Of a stretch of 64,000 nt of DNA, positions 9,792-18,999 are shown piece by piece (within the stretch, counting starts at the first letter, position 1; each line of letters opens with the position of its first letter). The position numbers and the translations under genes were made by a program. The stretch is from the NCBI GenBank assembly GCA_963850255.1, contig CAWKLL010000008.1:8575-72574 (forward strand). The letters run 5' to 3'. Source of the DNA: J054 sp963850255 (lineage in GTDB: Bacteria > Pseudomonadota > Gammaproteobacteria > Steroidobacterales > GCA-2729495). The notes below the pieces were generated by a model. The model was given only the letters and a program-made list of their open reading frames with translations, did not search any database and was not told where the DNA came from.

Positions 9792-9870
9792 TGGAGCGGG
9801 CGAAGGGAATCGAACCCTCGTCTCTAGCTTCCCAAGCTGATGATGTCTGCACCACTGTGCAAAACGATGC
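9792..9870 (-). pseudogene. degenerate tRNA-Gly-like sequence with GGG anticodon loop
   Basis: On the minus strand the 3' part is a normal tRNA-Gly T arm and acceptor strand with CCA (GGGTTCGATTCCC, then GCCCGCTCCA). The anticodon arm reads AGCTTGGGAAGCT, the reverse complement of the AGCTTCCCAAGCT expected, so the anticodon appears as GGG. The 5' half keeps a weak D-arm resemblance but the acceptor 5' strand GCGGGCG is absent. It cannot be a working tRNA and is best read as a rearranged tRNA-Gly copy. Confidence 0.55.
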
Positions 9871-9940
9871 ATAGCGTGAATCACCTAGATCTCACGCACG
9901 GTATTTTCCCTTGTAACGACCGAAAGACGACTGAGGTATA

Positions 9941-11151
9941 TCAGCAGCGCCGCCGCAAAAACACAGACGCTATCGTCATAGCGCCCGCCGCCAAGAGACA
10001 ATAAAAGCCGAAAAACATCATTTGCGCCGGCAGGCCCATGCCTCGATCAATCAAAGTACCTGTCAGGCCGGGTCCGGCGGCCGTTGCCAGAACCGCCGCC
10101 GAGACGGTAACTGAGCGGACAGCTCCGAGATTGAGGAGGCCGTATATTTCCGGCCATAGCGAGCCGAAGAGCGTGGTTGCTATGCCGTAGCTGATTCCCA
10201 GCAGCACCATCGTGATGAACAGGGTTATTGCCGGTCCGCTGTAGGCCAATACGAAACAGGCAGCCGAAAGCGGTAGCAGAAAGTAAGGCAGAATCGAGAT
10301 TGCGCCTAGCCGATCGATCGCGGCACCCGTAATCAAAGCGCAGCCGACGGTGGTCAGCGCCATAACCAGCAATGACATGGCGAAAAACTGCGGTGGCCAA
10401 CTGTGCAACGCCGTCAAATAGTTCTGGTGATAGAAGATCGTTGTGCCAATGAACGCGGGCGCCAGAACGCCCGTCGAGTAGTACCCAGAATATGGGATCG
10501 CTCAGAACCTCCCCGCGCGTCCAGCTACGCACTTCAGGCGACGTCTTTGTCTCCGTGGACAGCTGCCCGTGAGGTACGCGCGGCTCGCGGTAGCACCAAT
10601 ACGCGAAGGGAAGACCGACGACCAGCAATGCGACGGCTGCTGCAAGCCAACCGACACGGTATCCATAGGCAATCGTAAGCGCTGCAAACGCTAATGGGAT
10701 CGTGGCCTCGCCTCCCTGGTGGCCGAGCACGACAAGCGATACGGCCCGACCCCGCTCGGCAACAAACCAACGCCCGGTCGAGGTCAGCGCTATGTGCGTC
10801 ATCATGCCCTGACCGAACAGCCGCAGCAGAAAAACGGCGACGATGAGTATTGGCAAGGAGGATGCATAGCCGGCAAGTAACGCCGCCCCGGCCAGAACAG
10901 GTACCACCAGAGCGATCATGCGATGGGCCTGCACAACGTCTACCAGCCTGCCAACAAACGGAAGACAAAGTGCGCTCGCCAGGGTAGCGAACATATAGAT
11001 TCGCCCAAATTCGCCATGCGAGCAGCCCAAACGCGGCCTGCCATTCTGAAACAGACGCGGATATGAAATACGTTTGTCCGAAACTGGAAAAGTAGGTGAG
11101 CATGAATCCGCCGGCGATCCAACGGAAGTTGCGCCTTATGAATTCAAGCAT
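9941..11151 (-). pseudogene. MFS transporter, broken by two frameshifts
   Basis: Read on the minus strand, three overlapping frames add up to one major-facilitator protein of about 400 residues with some 12 membrane segments. These are the N-terminal helix from ATG 11151 (FMLTYFSSFGQTYFI), a middle frame to about 10470 (RIYMFATLASALCLPFVGRL and on to FWVLL), and a C-terminal frame 10417-9941 ending in LRRRC. Joining them needs shifts near 11030 and 10460. It lies last in the run PhyH, methyltransferase, ABC importer, so it may once have exported the cluster's product. Decay or sequencing error are both possible. Confidence 0.7.
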
Positions 11152-11323
11152 GGAGTCTCTGTCTGATTATTTAAAAGGCGGCAAAAACGGAAGACCAGAC
11201 CATCGATATGGCCATCAGCGAAAGTAAAAAACCGATAGCGGAGGGCACCGCAGCCGAGGAAGTGTACAAGCCAATCGCGCTTGATCCACGTGGTAACAGA
11301 TCGATCCCTTAGCCAGTCTGCTT

Positions 11324-12331
11324 TCAAACACTGCGATTTTTTAGCGTTCGCGCGCGAAACAGACTGGATTGTAGCGGCTTTCGTATCGGCTCGCCGGCAT
11401 CGACGCCGGGCATAAACTTGCGCCAATCGCCCGAGATCAATCGTCGGAGCGGGAACCACGCGGGCCCCGTCTTCGAAATAGGTCGTTGCCAGGACCATGC
11501 GAGATTCCGTCGTGTTGTTTGGTCCCGCCGTGTGAAATGACAGGCTATGGTGAAAGCTGATCTCGCCCAACGCGAACGGCCCGTCATCCAAAACCACGCC
11601 TTGCTCCGCGAAAATATTGCTGACGGTGCGGTCGTAACTCGTGTCGAATCTGCTGAACGGAACGGATTCGACCAGCCGGTAGGTCTCCATTCCGACCGCG
11701 AACGCGAGGGGACCCATGTTTCGGGGTGATGGCCTGGAGCGGAATCCACGCGGTACAGACATTCCTGCTCGCGATGGGAAAATGATCTTCGTCGTAGTGC
11801 CAGGGCGTGCGTCCACAACCGGGCTCCTTGGCCAGCGCATTGTCGTGGTAGAGCCTCACGCGTGAGACTCCCAGCAGTGCAGCGGCGATCTCAGCGATGC
11901 GCGGACTGAGGACGAACTGCCGGAAGATTTCGTTCTTTAGCCACATCATCTCGCCACTGCGAAAATCCAGCTGGGGATTTTCGCCAAGATCGGCCCGCAG
12001 ACTCGCTTCCATCTCCAGCCGCAACAGCGCGAGCGCGCCGGGCGAGAGCACCCGCTTCAGCTTCACATAGCCATCGCGGTTGAAACGCATAATCGCAAGC
12101 GGGATCGAGTTCGTAGGAAGCCTTGAGTTCGGCCTCCAGATCAGCCTGCTTGGGCAATGGCCCGACATCGGCAGGAACCGGGGTCTGTTCAACCGCAGGA
12201 CCGGGTGCGACGGCAATCTCATTGTCCGCACTGGCCATATACTGATTCCACCACTGCTGGTTGTCGGAATCCCACTCCCCCGATATCTCGTCGTCGCGGA
12301 CATGGGTCTTCACGGGAAGATCGTCCTTCAT
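11324..12331 (-). pseudogene. phytanoyl-CoA dioxygenase (PhyH) family, frameshifted
   Basis: PhyH proteins are Fe(II)/2-oxoglutarate oxygenases that hydroxylate small molecules or lipids. The pieces are an N-terminal acidic segment from ATG 12331, a middle frame with FNRDGYVKLKRVLSP and the iron-binding PWHYDEDHFP (H-x-D), and a third frame with LGEISFHHSLSFHTAGPN holding the distal His. The C-terminus (DWRKFMPGVDAGEPI), with stop at 11324, is in yet another frame. At least three shifts are needed. The upstream methyltransferase stop is immediately followed by this ATG, so they were co-transcribed. Confidence 0.75.
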
Positions 12332-13237
12332 TCAATCGATTCCTGATGCCTTGGCATCGCGCAATGTGAGACCGGCTTCCGTGTGCGAAAAAAGTGTCAT
12401 GCCGACGCGCTGTGGGAAGCGATACTCACCCGAAACCGGGTCATGACATGACGACAAATAGCCCGCCAGTGGTTCACGTCGCAACATTTCGTCGAGGCCG
12501 AAAGTGTCGTCGAAGGCGCAGCGCTGCAGATAAGACTCGAGCAGCTCCGGCCGGTCCGCGGGCACCACCGTCGTGTAATCAAGCACGCGGGTTCGTACAC
12601 GCATGCCAAGGTTTCTCAGCGCTGCTTCTACCTGCGCGCCATCGCTGTACGGCGTGCCCTGTCCGTCGAACAGACTTGCGCGATATCGATCATAAAAGCC
12701 GACGTAATGACCGTCGCGCAATCCCTGCGCGAGGAAGCCGAAACCGTCAGGCGAAAGCGCGCTGCACATGCGGGACAGCGCCTGCTCTAGTTCTTCGGCG
12801 GGCACGCAGTAGAGTGCGTGCGTAGCCCATGCGATGTCGTACTGACCGGGTTCTACGTCCCAATCCTGGAGCGTGCAGCAGAACTCGGCTCCCGCATGGA
12901 ACGGAGATGCCAGCGCTTGCTTGGCCTCACGCAGGGAAAACTCGCTCGGGTCCAGCAAATCGTAGTCGAGCTCAAAGTCGGTGTTTCGCGCGAGCTTGGC
13001 GACATCAGCATAGGACAGTAGCGCTTGCGGAAACTTTCCGCTGCCGCAAGCGATATCGATCAGGCGGCCCCGGCCTTTTCGGTCAGCGAGCGATTGGAAT
13101 GCGTCGGCCCATTCATAGGCCTCGGCCAGATATCGGTAGTCAACGCGGGCCAGCTCGTAAAAGCTCTCCATCTCATTGCGTCCCGCGTCACTCCAGTGCT
13201 CGCAGCTACGCTCAAAGGTATCGGCGCGTACCGTCAT
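12332..13237 (-). CDS. class I SAM-dependent methyltransferase
   Basis: The product of about 301 residues has a Rossmann methyltransferase core with motif I LIDIACGSGKFPQAL near residue 52, an acidic second motif (YDLLDPSEF), and WATHALYCVP as motif IV. Several features recall histamine N-methyltransferase-like enzymes, as does the separate enzyme at 15550. Two ATGs (13240 and 13237) follow the ribosome site CAGGGAG; I chose the second for spacing. It begins 20 bases after the importer subunit and ends directly against the PhyH start, so it is part of that operon. Substrate unknown; a small amine or amino acid is a guess. Confidence 0.75.
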   Translation of the reverse strand: MTVRADTFERSCEHWSDAGRNEMESFYELARVDYRYLAEAYEWADAFQSLADRKGRGRLIDIACGSGKFPQALLSYADVAKLARNTDFELDYDLLDPSEFSLREAKQALASPFHAGAEFCCTLQDWDVEPGQYDIAWATHALYCVPAEELEQALSRMCSALSPDGFGFLAQGLRDGHYVGFYDRYRASLFDGQGTPYSDGAQVEAALRNLGMRVRTRVLDYTTVVPADRPELLESYLQRCAFDDTFGLDEMLRREPLAGYLSSCHDPVSGEYRFPQRVGMTLFSHTEAGLTLRDAKASGID

Positions 13238-13257
13238 CATTACTCCCTGTTTGCTGG

Positions 13258-14760
13258 TCAGGCCTGCGTGGATGTACGCAGACCGCGCGGAACAATTGCC
13301 CGCTCGGCCCATTCGAACAGCAACTGCACCACGATGGCAAGGCCCGCCGCCGGCACGGCCCCTTCCAGAATGAGACCAACGTCGTCGAGGCGAATGCCGG
13401 TCAGAATCGGTTGGCCATAGCCACCGGCGCCGATCAGAGCACCGAGCGTGGCCGCACCTATATTAATTACGGCTGCCGTTTTGATTCCGGCGAGTATCGA
13501 TCGTGCTGCCAGCGGCGCCTCTACTAAACGTAAGCGAGCGCCGGCGGGCAGGCCCAGCGCGTCGGCGGATTCAATCAGTTGCGTGGGAATGCCGGTCAAG
13601 CCCGTGTAGGTATTTCGCACGATTGGCAGCAGGCTGTAGATAAATAGCGCGATGACCGCCGGAACGGCGCCGATCCCGAACAGCGGAATCATAAAGACAA
13701 GTAGCGCCAACGCCGGGATTGTTTGGGCGATGCCCACCACGCCGAGGATGATCTGACCGAGACGAGGCCATCGCGCGGCTGCTATACCAAGCGGCACTGC
13801 GATCAGGATCGCAGCGACCAGTGAAACCGCTACCAGTGCGATGTGTTGCCGGGTATTACGCAAAAAGCGCTCGATGCGAGTGCTGGACCTGGCATCGACG
13901 TCGATGCCGAGATTTTCGCGTAAAAAATCAGCTGCAACCAGAACCTCTTGTTTTCCGCTCAGCTTGACGCGTGAATTCATCGCGATCATCTGGCCTTCAT
14001 CGATTAAGCCCTGCAAGCGGAGTACGGCAGCGAGCGCTGCCGGCTGTTGTTGCGCGAGCTCGGCCCGGTACAGAAGTACCGCCTCGTAAGGCGGGAAGTA
14101 GCCCCGATCGTCTTCGAGTGTGCGCAGATCGTAGTAGGCGATTTCGGCATCGGTGGTGTAAAGATCGGTCACATCGACGTCGCCAGCCGCCAATCCTCGG
14201 TAGGCCAAATCGTGCTCAACGCCGAGAACATCCTGCTGCGGCAAGTCGTAGTGCCGACGCAGGCCGGGCCAACCGTCGCCGCGCTCCATAAACTCCGTGC
14301 CGAAACGGAAGACAAGTTGCGGATGCGCGCGCAGGTCTGATACACGTCGGATGTCGAGACGCTCGGCAGTAGCCTTGCGCATGCCCAGGGCAAAGTTGTC
14401 GCGAAAACCGAGCGAATTGCTCATCACGAGGCCCGACTCAGCGAGCAGGTCTCGTAGCTCCGCGTTTGAAGCGGGTTTGTTCTGCGCGAAAATCTCGTGC
14501 GTGAGCGTTCCCGTGTACTCCGCGTAGATATCGATCTCGCCCGATACCAGCGCGTTGAAGACCAGGCGCGTGCCACCGAGGGCCTGACGATGTTCGACAC
14601 TGGCCCCGGCAGATGCGGCCATGGCGCGAATCAGTTCGCCGAGAACCACGCCCTCCGTAAAGTTCTTTGAACCGACCACGATGGCGGGCTCCTCAGCGGC
14701 GAGACAATTCGTCGCCAGCAAGAGCCCGCACAAACAATTGATCGCAAAGCGGCGGCTCAA
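13258..14760 (-). CDS. OpuB-type ABC importer: substrate-binding protein fused to permease
   Basis: The 500-residue product combines a signal peptide, a type II periplasmic binding domain of the OpuBC/glycine-betaine kind (residues about 25-290; VGSKNFTEGVVLGEL, DIYAEYTGTLT) and a permease domain of about 190 residues with five or six membrane segments. Related fused proteins import quaternary ammonium osmolytes, and one Gram-positive branch (EgtU) imports ergothioneine, though with the domains in the other order. TTG at 14760 overlaps the ATPase stop (TTGA). With the ATPase upstream it makes a complete importer. Substrate cannot be read from sequence; a betaine-like compound is likely. Confidence 0.85.
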   Translation of the reverse strand: MSRRFAINCLCGLLLATNCLAAEEPAIVVGSKNFTEGVVLGELIRAMAASAGASVEHRQALGGTRLVFNALVSGEIDIYAEYTGTLTHEIFAQNKPASNAELRDLLAESGLVMSNSLGFRDNFALGMRKATAERLDIRRVSDLRAHPQLVFRFGTEFMERGDGWPGLRRHYDLPQQDVLGVEHDLAYRGLAAGDVDVTDLYTTDAEIAYYDLRTLEDDRGYFPPYEAVLLYRAELAQQQPAALAAVLRLQGLIDEGQMIAMNSRVKLSGKQEVLVAADFLRENLGIDVDARSSTRIERFLRNTRQHIALVAVSLVAAILIAVPLGIAAARWPRLGQIILGVVGIAQTIPALALLVFMIPLFGIGAVPAVIALFIYSLLPIVRNTYTGLTGIPTQLIESADALGLPAGARLRLVEAPLAARSILAGIKTAAVINIGAATLGALIGAGGYGQPILTGIRLDDVGLILEGAVPAAGLAIVVQLLFEWAERAIVPRGLRTSTQA

Positions 14761-15506
14761 GCGGATATCTCCATGGTTTCGAGCGGAGAGCGCTGTGCCT
14801 GAACGAATCGCCGCACAAAATCATCCGCAGGTTCACGCAACAATTGCTCCATTGTGCCGTGCTGCACAATTCGACCATCGCGCATTAGAACGACGGTATC
14901 CGCGAAGAAAGCGGCCTCGCCCAAATCGTGCGTCACCATCAGCACTGTCTTGCCGAGATTGGCAAAGACTTCGCGAAGATCGACCTGAAGGTCCAGACGG
15001 ATCATGGGATCGAGCGCGCCAAGCGGTTCATCGAGCAGCAGCACTTCAGGCTCCAGCATCAGGGAGCGCATCAAACTAACGCGTTGCTGCTGACCTCCGG
15101 AAAGTTGGATCGGGAAGCGATCCAGGGCATCGACGGGGAAGTGCGTGAGTTCGGCGAGTTCGGTAATGCGTGTCGCGATACGCGCATCCGGCCAGCGCAG
15201 ATATCGCGCCATCAGCGCTATATTGTCGCGCGCACTCAGGTGCGGGAACAGACCCCCATCCTGGATTACATAACCCATGCGCTGACGCAACGCGGGCAGG
15301 CTGTCCCGATCGACCCGCTGCCCCGCGAAATGGATGCTGCCCTCGTCAGGCGTCTGCAGGCCAATGATTAGGCGTAGGATAGTGGACTTCCCGCATCCGG
15401 ACGGACCGATCAGGACGGTAGTCATCCCGGATGCGATGGACAAGTCAAAACGCTCGAGCGCGCGGACATCTGCGTAGTTCTTGGAAACCTGGTTAAGCTC
15501 AAGCAT
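14757..15506 (-). CDS. OpuBA-type ABC importer ATPase
   Basis: This 249-residue cytosolic ATPase powers the fused binding-protein/permease encoded next. Walker A is GPSGCGKST near residue 35, the signature is LSGGQQQR, and Walker B is LLLDEPLGALDP. It lacks the long C-terminal CBS domains of many OpuAA/ProV proteins, so it is the short OpuBA-like form. I start it at ATG 15506, since the extra upstream codons are hydrophobic and overlap the promoter region. It is divergent from the methyltransferase at 15550, only 43 bases away, so both probably share one control region. Confidence 0.85.
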   Translation of the reverse strand: MLELNQVSKNYADVRALERFDLSIASGMTTVLIGPSGCGKSTILRLIIGLQTPDEGSIHFAGQRVDRDSLPALRQRMGYVIQDGGLFPHLSARDNIALMARYLRWPDARIATRITELAELTHFPVDALDRFPIQLSGGQQQRVSLMRSLMLEPEVLLLDEPLGALDPMIRLDLQVDLREVFANLGKTVLMVTHDLGEAAFFADTVVLMRDGRIVQHGTMEQLLREPADDFVRRFVQAQRSPLETMEISA

Positions 15507-15549
15507 GCGCTGACCAGTCACAAAATAATGGGACAAATATAGAATCAAT

Positions 15550-16488
15550 ATGAATATCAAAGATATTCGCCAGGAGCTTGCGCTCCTCAATCATGTAGCC
15601 CCATTGGAGGGGCAGCGCTATGCAAATTGCCTGCATACGTATGAGGCCGCCAGCAATCAGCGCGAGCTTATTCTCGGATGGTTTACGGACCATGTGATTC
15701 CGCAACTCTCCACGGATAGTGCTTCGTTTCTGAGTGTCGGATGTGGCGCGGGTGATCTTGACGAAAAGATTTTGGCCGCCGGAAAAGAGCATGCTTCGAT
15801 CGTTTCCTACGTAGGTCTTGAGCCGGATTCCCGACAGTGTGAACGATTCATGTCTCGTATGGTATTCGAGAACGACCAAAATATCCGGGTAGAGGCACAC
15901 AACACCTGCTTCGAACAGTTCACAGAACAGCGCCGCTTCGATCTGGTTCTCATGGTGCACTCGCTCTACTATATGGAAGATCCCAGACTGGCACTCGAAA
16001 ATGCACTGAATCTGGTCAACGAGTTTGGTCGGCTCGTGATCCTGATCGCTTCGAACGATACCCTGAACGAACTTTCCTCCTCGTTCTGGGAGATGGAGAA
16101 CGGCGGTTCAACATGGTTCAGTGAGGACCTCAGCAGGCATCTCGAAAAATCCGGTGTTACTTTCGAACGCAAACGCATCGAGGCAAAGCTCGATATCACG
16201 TCGTGTTGCGAGCCCAACTCCGAGCAGGGAACTCGCATTGCGGACTTCGTCGCGCAGGTACCCACCGGAGAACTACCGCTGCGCCTGCGACGAATGATCT
16301 TCAACTATCTTGAGACAACGTCGCACCGTGATGGCGAGAGACGCTGGCTCCCGCACAATGTCGACGCATTTATAATCGAGCCAGGCCAGGCAGATCTGAC
16401 AAGTGGGCTTGTGGCTAGAGGATTCAAGGATGAAGGCATTGCCAAGTTAATGGGCGAAGATTGCAGAGACAATTCGTCTGCCACCTGA
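15550..16488 (+). CDS. histamine N-methyltransferase-like SAM methyltransferase
   Basis: The 312-residue product has motif I FLSVGCGAGDLDEKIL near residue 58. The rest has the layout of histamine N-methyltransferase-type enzymes: LMVHSLYYMEDP, then a long substrate-binding insertion with FSEDLSRHLEKSGV and KLDITSCC. Such enzymes transfer methyl groups to nitrogen of small amines. It is transcribed away from the importer operon, which contains a second methyltransferase and a dioxygenase, so the two enzymes may act on one compound. The assignment to the fold is good; the substrate is unknown. Confidence 0.7.
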   Translation: MNIKDIRQELALLNHVAPLEGQRYANCLHTYEAASNQRELILGWFTDHVIPQLSTDSASFLSVGCGAGDLDEKILAAGKEHASIVSYVGLEPDSRQCERFMSRMVFENDQNIRVEAHNTCFEQFTEQRRFDLVLMVHSLYYMEDPRLALENALNLVNEFGRLVILIASNDTLNELSSSFWEMENGGSTWFSEDLSRHLEKSGVTFERKRIEAKLDITSCCEPNSEQGTRIADFVAQVPTGELPLRLRRMIFNYLETTSHRDGERRWLPHNVDAFIIEPGQADLTSGLVARGFKDEGIAKLMGEDCRDNSSAT

Positions 16489-16601
16489 CAGTAAAAAATA
16501 GTCGGCTGCCAACCGATAAACGAAAAGAACTCAGCCTGAAGGGCTGGCGCTGATCGCCGTGAAGGCGGCTTTAATCGCCGACCTTAGACCCGGACTATCC
16601 G

Positions 16602-16784
16602 TCAAGCCGTGTCGGTTGCTTCGCCGGCGCGGTTATCAACGGCAGCGTCCTTATTGCGAAGATTCCGTTTGCGCATTTCAGGCTCTTCGTTCAGTCGCTT
16701 GAACTCGAGAGAAGTCAGGTAGATGCCTACAATCATCAGGCCGAACACGCAGATCGCGAAATAGAAAATGAGGTTGGTGCTCAT
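16602..16784 (-). CDS. tiny single-span membrane protein (60 aa)
   Basis: The product has one membrane segment near the N-terminus (FYFAICVFGLMIVGIYLTSL) and a charged cytoplasmic tail ending in EATDTA. Its ATG overlaps the stop of the preceding small gene (ATGA), which argues that both are real and translationally coupled. No family recognised. Confidence 0.55.
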   Translation of the reverse strand: MSTNLIFYFAICVFGLMIVGIYLTSLEFKRLNEEPEMRKRNLRNKDAAVDNRAGEATDTA

Positions 16785-16960
16785 GACTCTCTTGCTCCCA
16801 GCGCGGACAGCTTGAAATAAATACCGAAAGCGAGGATGGACGGTACCCAAAGGGCGGTAAACAAACCCTCTTCGCGTTGCCCGGTGAACCACAAAAAGCC
16901 GGACAGAGCGAACGAAATAGCCACTGCCAAAAGAATGAAAATATCGGATGTCTTGATCAT
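16781..16960 (-). CDS. tiny two-span membrane protein (59 aa)
   Basis: A strong ribosome site (AAAGGAG, spacing suitable) precedes ATG 16960. The product MIKTSDIFILLAVAISFALS and onward has two hydrophobic segments joined by a short loop (TGQREEG). It overlaps the next small gene by four bases (ATGA). It is the middle of three small membrane genes on this strand and was missed at a 60-residue cutoff. No known family, but the coupling and the ribosome site make it convincing. Confidence 0.55.
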   Translation of the reverse strand: MIKTSDIFILLAVAISFALSGFLWFTGQREEGLFTALWVPSILAFGIYFKLSALGARES

Positions 16961-16972
16961 GGATGTTCTCCT

Positions 16973-17161
16973 TTAGTGCTCCCAGCAACCGATCGCGATC
17001 ATTAAACAACCGCCTACGGCAACGCTTGCAATCGTGCGAAATGAGGACTGGCCGGAGATACTGAGTGTATCGGCGGGTATCAGACCCAGTAACTGGCTAG
17101 TAAAAAGCAGCGCGGCGACGAAAAGAAATAACGCCCCGGCTCCGGTGAAAGTCTTTCTCAC
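16973..17161 (-). CDS. tiny two-span membrane protein (62 aa)
   Basis: GTG 17161 has AAGGAGT a few bases upstream. The product has two hydrophobic segments (GALFLFVAALLFTSQLLGLI and a second near residue 45) and ends in GCWEH. It stands 12 bases before the next small gene, so the three form a mini-operon. No family recognised. Confidence 0.5.
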   Translation of the reverse strand: MRKTFTGAGALFLFVAALLFTSQLLGLIPADTLSISGQSSFRTIASVAVGGCLMIAIGCWEH

Positions 17162-17228
17162 GGGTGACTCCTTGCTGCACCGGAAGTTATATAGTCTAGG
17201 ATTCGTGGCCGCACGGGGTTTAGATTCG

Positions 17229-17870
17229 ATGCGTCGCTATACCAATGCCCTTTGGGTGGTGGCCGTGATCCTCGTCAACGGCCTTGCCAACGCACTGCCG
17301 ATCAACGGCCAGCAAACGGGGGAGATTTCAGACCGCTTTGAGACTTTCTTCACGCCGGCCGGTTATGTGTTTTAAATTTGGGGGCTGATCTATCTCGGCT
17401 TGTTGGGCTATAACGTCTATCAGCTGTTGCCTTCAGAACGCAAAAATAAATTGCTCGATCGCATCAGCCTGCCGTTTCAGCTCAGCTGCATCGCGAACAT
17501 CGCGTGGATACTGTTCTGGCACTATGAGTTCTTCGGCACGACGCTGCTCATCATGCTTGCGCTTCTGGCTTCGCTAATCTGGCTCACGCGCATATTGTTT
17601 GCCGCCGGTCCGGCGGGCGATGCGCAAGAGCGCTGGCTACTGCGCGTGCCGTTCAGTATTTATGTTGGCTGTATCACGGTGGCTACATTGGCGAACCTCA
17701 CGGCCGTGCTCGAGGACAAGGGGCTGCGTCCATTTGACCTCGGGGCGCGTGACTGGGCGGTGGGGATGGTCATACTCGGCGGGCTGATTGCTTGCGAGGT
17801 GGACCGCGTGCGGCGCGACCTCGCCTACCTGGCGGCAATTTTTTGGGCGGTGACGGTTATCGGCGTCGAT
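17229..17870 (+). pseudogene. TspO-like membrane protein with in-frame stop
   Basis: From ATG 17229 a polytopic membrane protein runs in one frame but is interrupted by TAA at 17373-17375, exactly where TspO-related proteins read YVFAIWGLIYLGL (here YVF-stop-IWGLIYLGL). Downstream the same frame continues with further membrane segments to about 17865, where the sequence changes character and runs into a fragment of another gene on the opposite strand. A nonsense codon without a frameshift is less easily explained by a sequencing indel. TspO-family proteins bind tetrapyrroles; this resemblance is from the conserved phrase only. Confidence 0.55.
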
Positions 17871-18187
17871 CAGCGAGCACGAACCCACCAAAGAACGGCC
17901 ATACCAGTGGGTGACCGAGAACAGCGACGAACTTTTCCCAGTCTCTACTGGTCTCACCAAACACCCCGCCGGGGCGCCCAGCGTGAGGGTTTGCAGCGCG
18001 ATAATAATTGTGCCGACTGAGTAAACGGGCGTGGCGTCGCTTATCCACAGGAAAGCGGCGAACAAGAGAATGCAGAGGGCACGTCGTGCAGCCGGTTCAG
18101 CAGTTCGGATTCGGGGACGAGTATGGAGATCGTGGCAGCAATGACGAGCGCAATGAGTGTTTGACAGAATCGCCATACGCGGGTCAC
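17865..18187 (-). pseudogene. SLC13/DASS anion-sodium symporter N-terminal remnant
   Basis: On the minus strand, from about 18187, the pieces ALVIAATISILVPESELL, LLFAAFLWISDATPVYSVGT and AVLGHPLVWPFFGGFVLAD lie in different frames but in the right order for the first 100 residues of an SLC13-type transporter (family phrases FLW-x-T/S-D/E-A-x-P and FFGGFVLA). At least two frameshifts are needed. It is cut off near 17865 where the TspO-like pseudogene ends, marking a deletion or rearrangement joint. Confidence 0.55.
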
Positions 18188-18230
18188 TCTAAGGACACCG
18201 CAGCTGACTCATTTCACCTAACAGCCGGTG

Positions 18231-18743
18231 TTACTTAAAGAACTGTGGAATGTCGCCCTTGGTTTTGGGTGAGGTTGATTCCATGTGGCGATGAATCAGC
18301 CATTCACCGTCTTCGCGCTTAAAAATCGCGGTATAGATTCGCTCTTCGACAAAGGCCGGCACCTTCGCGCCTTCCCGCGGTTCGCCGCTGAGTGTGCTGC
18401 GTCCGATCATGTAAGCGATGTCGCCATGTACTTCGACGTCGAGTACGTCCAGCTCAGTCTTAAAAAAGTATTGCGACATGCCGGGCGTAAAGGCCGCGCC
18501 TATTTCTTCGCGTGATGCCTTGATGGGGCGTCGCATGGAAATGACCCAGGCATCTTCGGTGTAGGCGGCTTTAAAGGCTTCCGGGTCAGCCGAATTATAC
18601 GCATCGATGACGCCTTCCAGCTGAGCCTTCATCGCTGCCTCATCGGCCATATGGCCGCTTGCAGAGGCCGGGACTGAAACGGTTAAACCGCTCCAGAACA
18701 TGACTAAAACGCTAAGTCGTAGAGATTTGTTTTGTAAGGTCAT
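18231..18743 (-). CDS. secreted SnoaL-like/DUF4440 protein
   Basis: The product is a signal peptide (MTLQNKSLRLSVLVMFWSGL, cleavage near SAS) followed by one NTF2/SnoaL-like domain: LEGVIDAYNSADPEAFKAAY, a beta-rich core, and the terminal W-x-I-H-R-H. Such domains form small alpha-beta cones that bind hydrophobic ligands or act as isomerases or hydrolases; many secreted DUF4440 members have no known role. Start 18743 is chosen for the signal peptide; an upstream ATG at 18764 is possible. It is transcribed away from the Rieske gene. Confidence 0.75.
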   Translation of the reverse strand: MTLQNKSLRLSVLVMFWSGLTVSVPASASGHMADEAAMKAQLEGVIDAYNSADPEAFKAAYTEDAWVISMRRPIKASREEIGAAFTPGMSQYFFKTELDVLDVEVHGDIAYMIGRSTLSGEPREGAKVPAFVEERIYTAIFKREDGEWLIHRHMESTSPKTKGDIPQFFK

Positions 18744-18999
18744 GATGGTCAGTATTTCCCGCATTTATCGGTTTGTCAGCCTTCTCGAAAGCAGGCCTGT
18801 CGCTGAACGTTCATCCTGGCCTGAGATGCGTGTGCCCCGTCGGTGACAACGTTTCACCGGCAGTTTGCCCGTGCAGATTGCGATATGATAATTCAATCTA
18901 CAGGCTCCCAAAAATAATCGGCAAAATCCTGTATATCGATTTCTGACATTTCTGGGCTAAATCAAAGCATCACAACTGGCGGAAAGTAAGGACATAATC

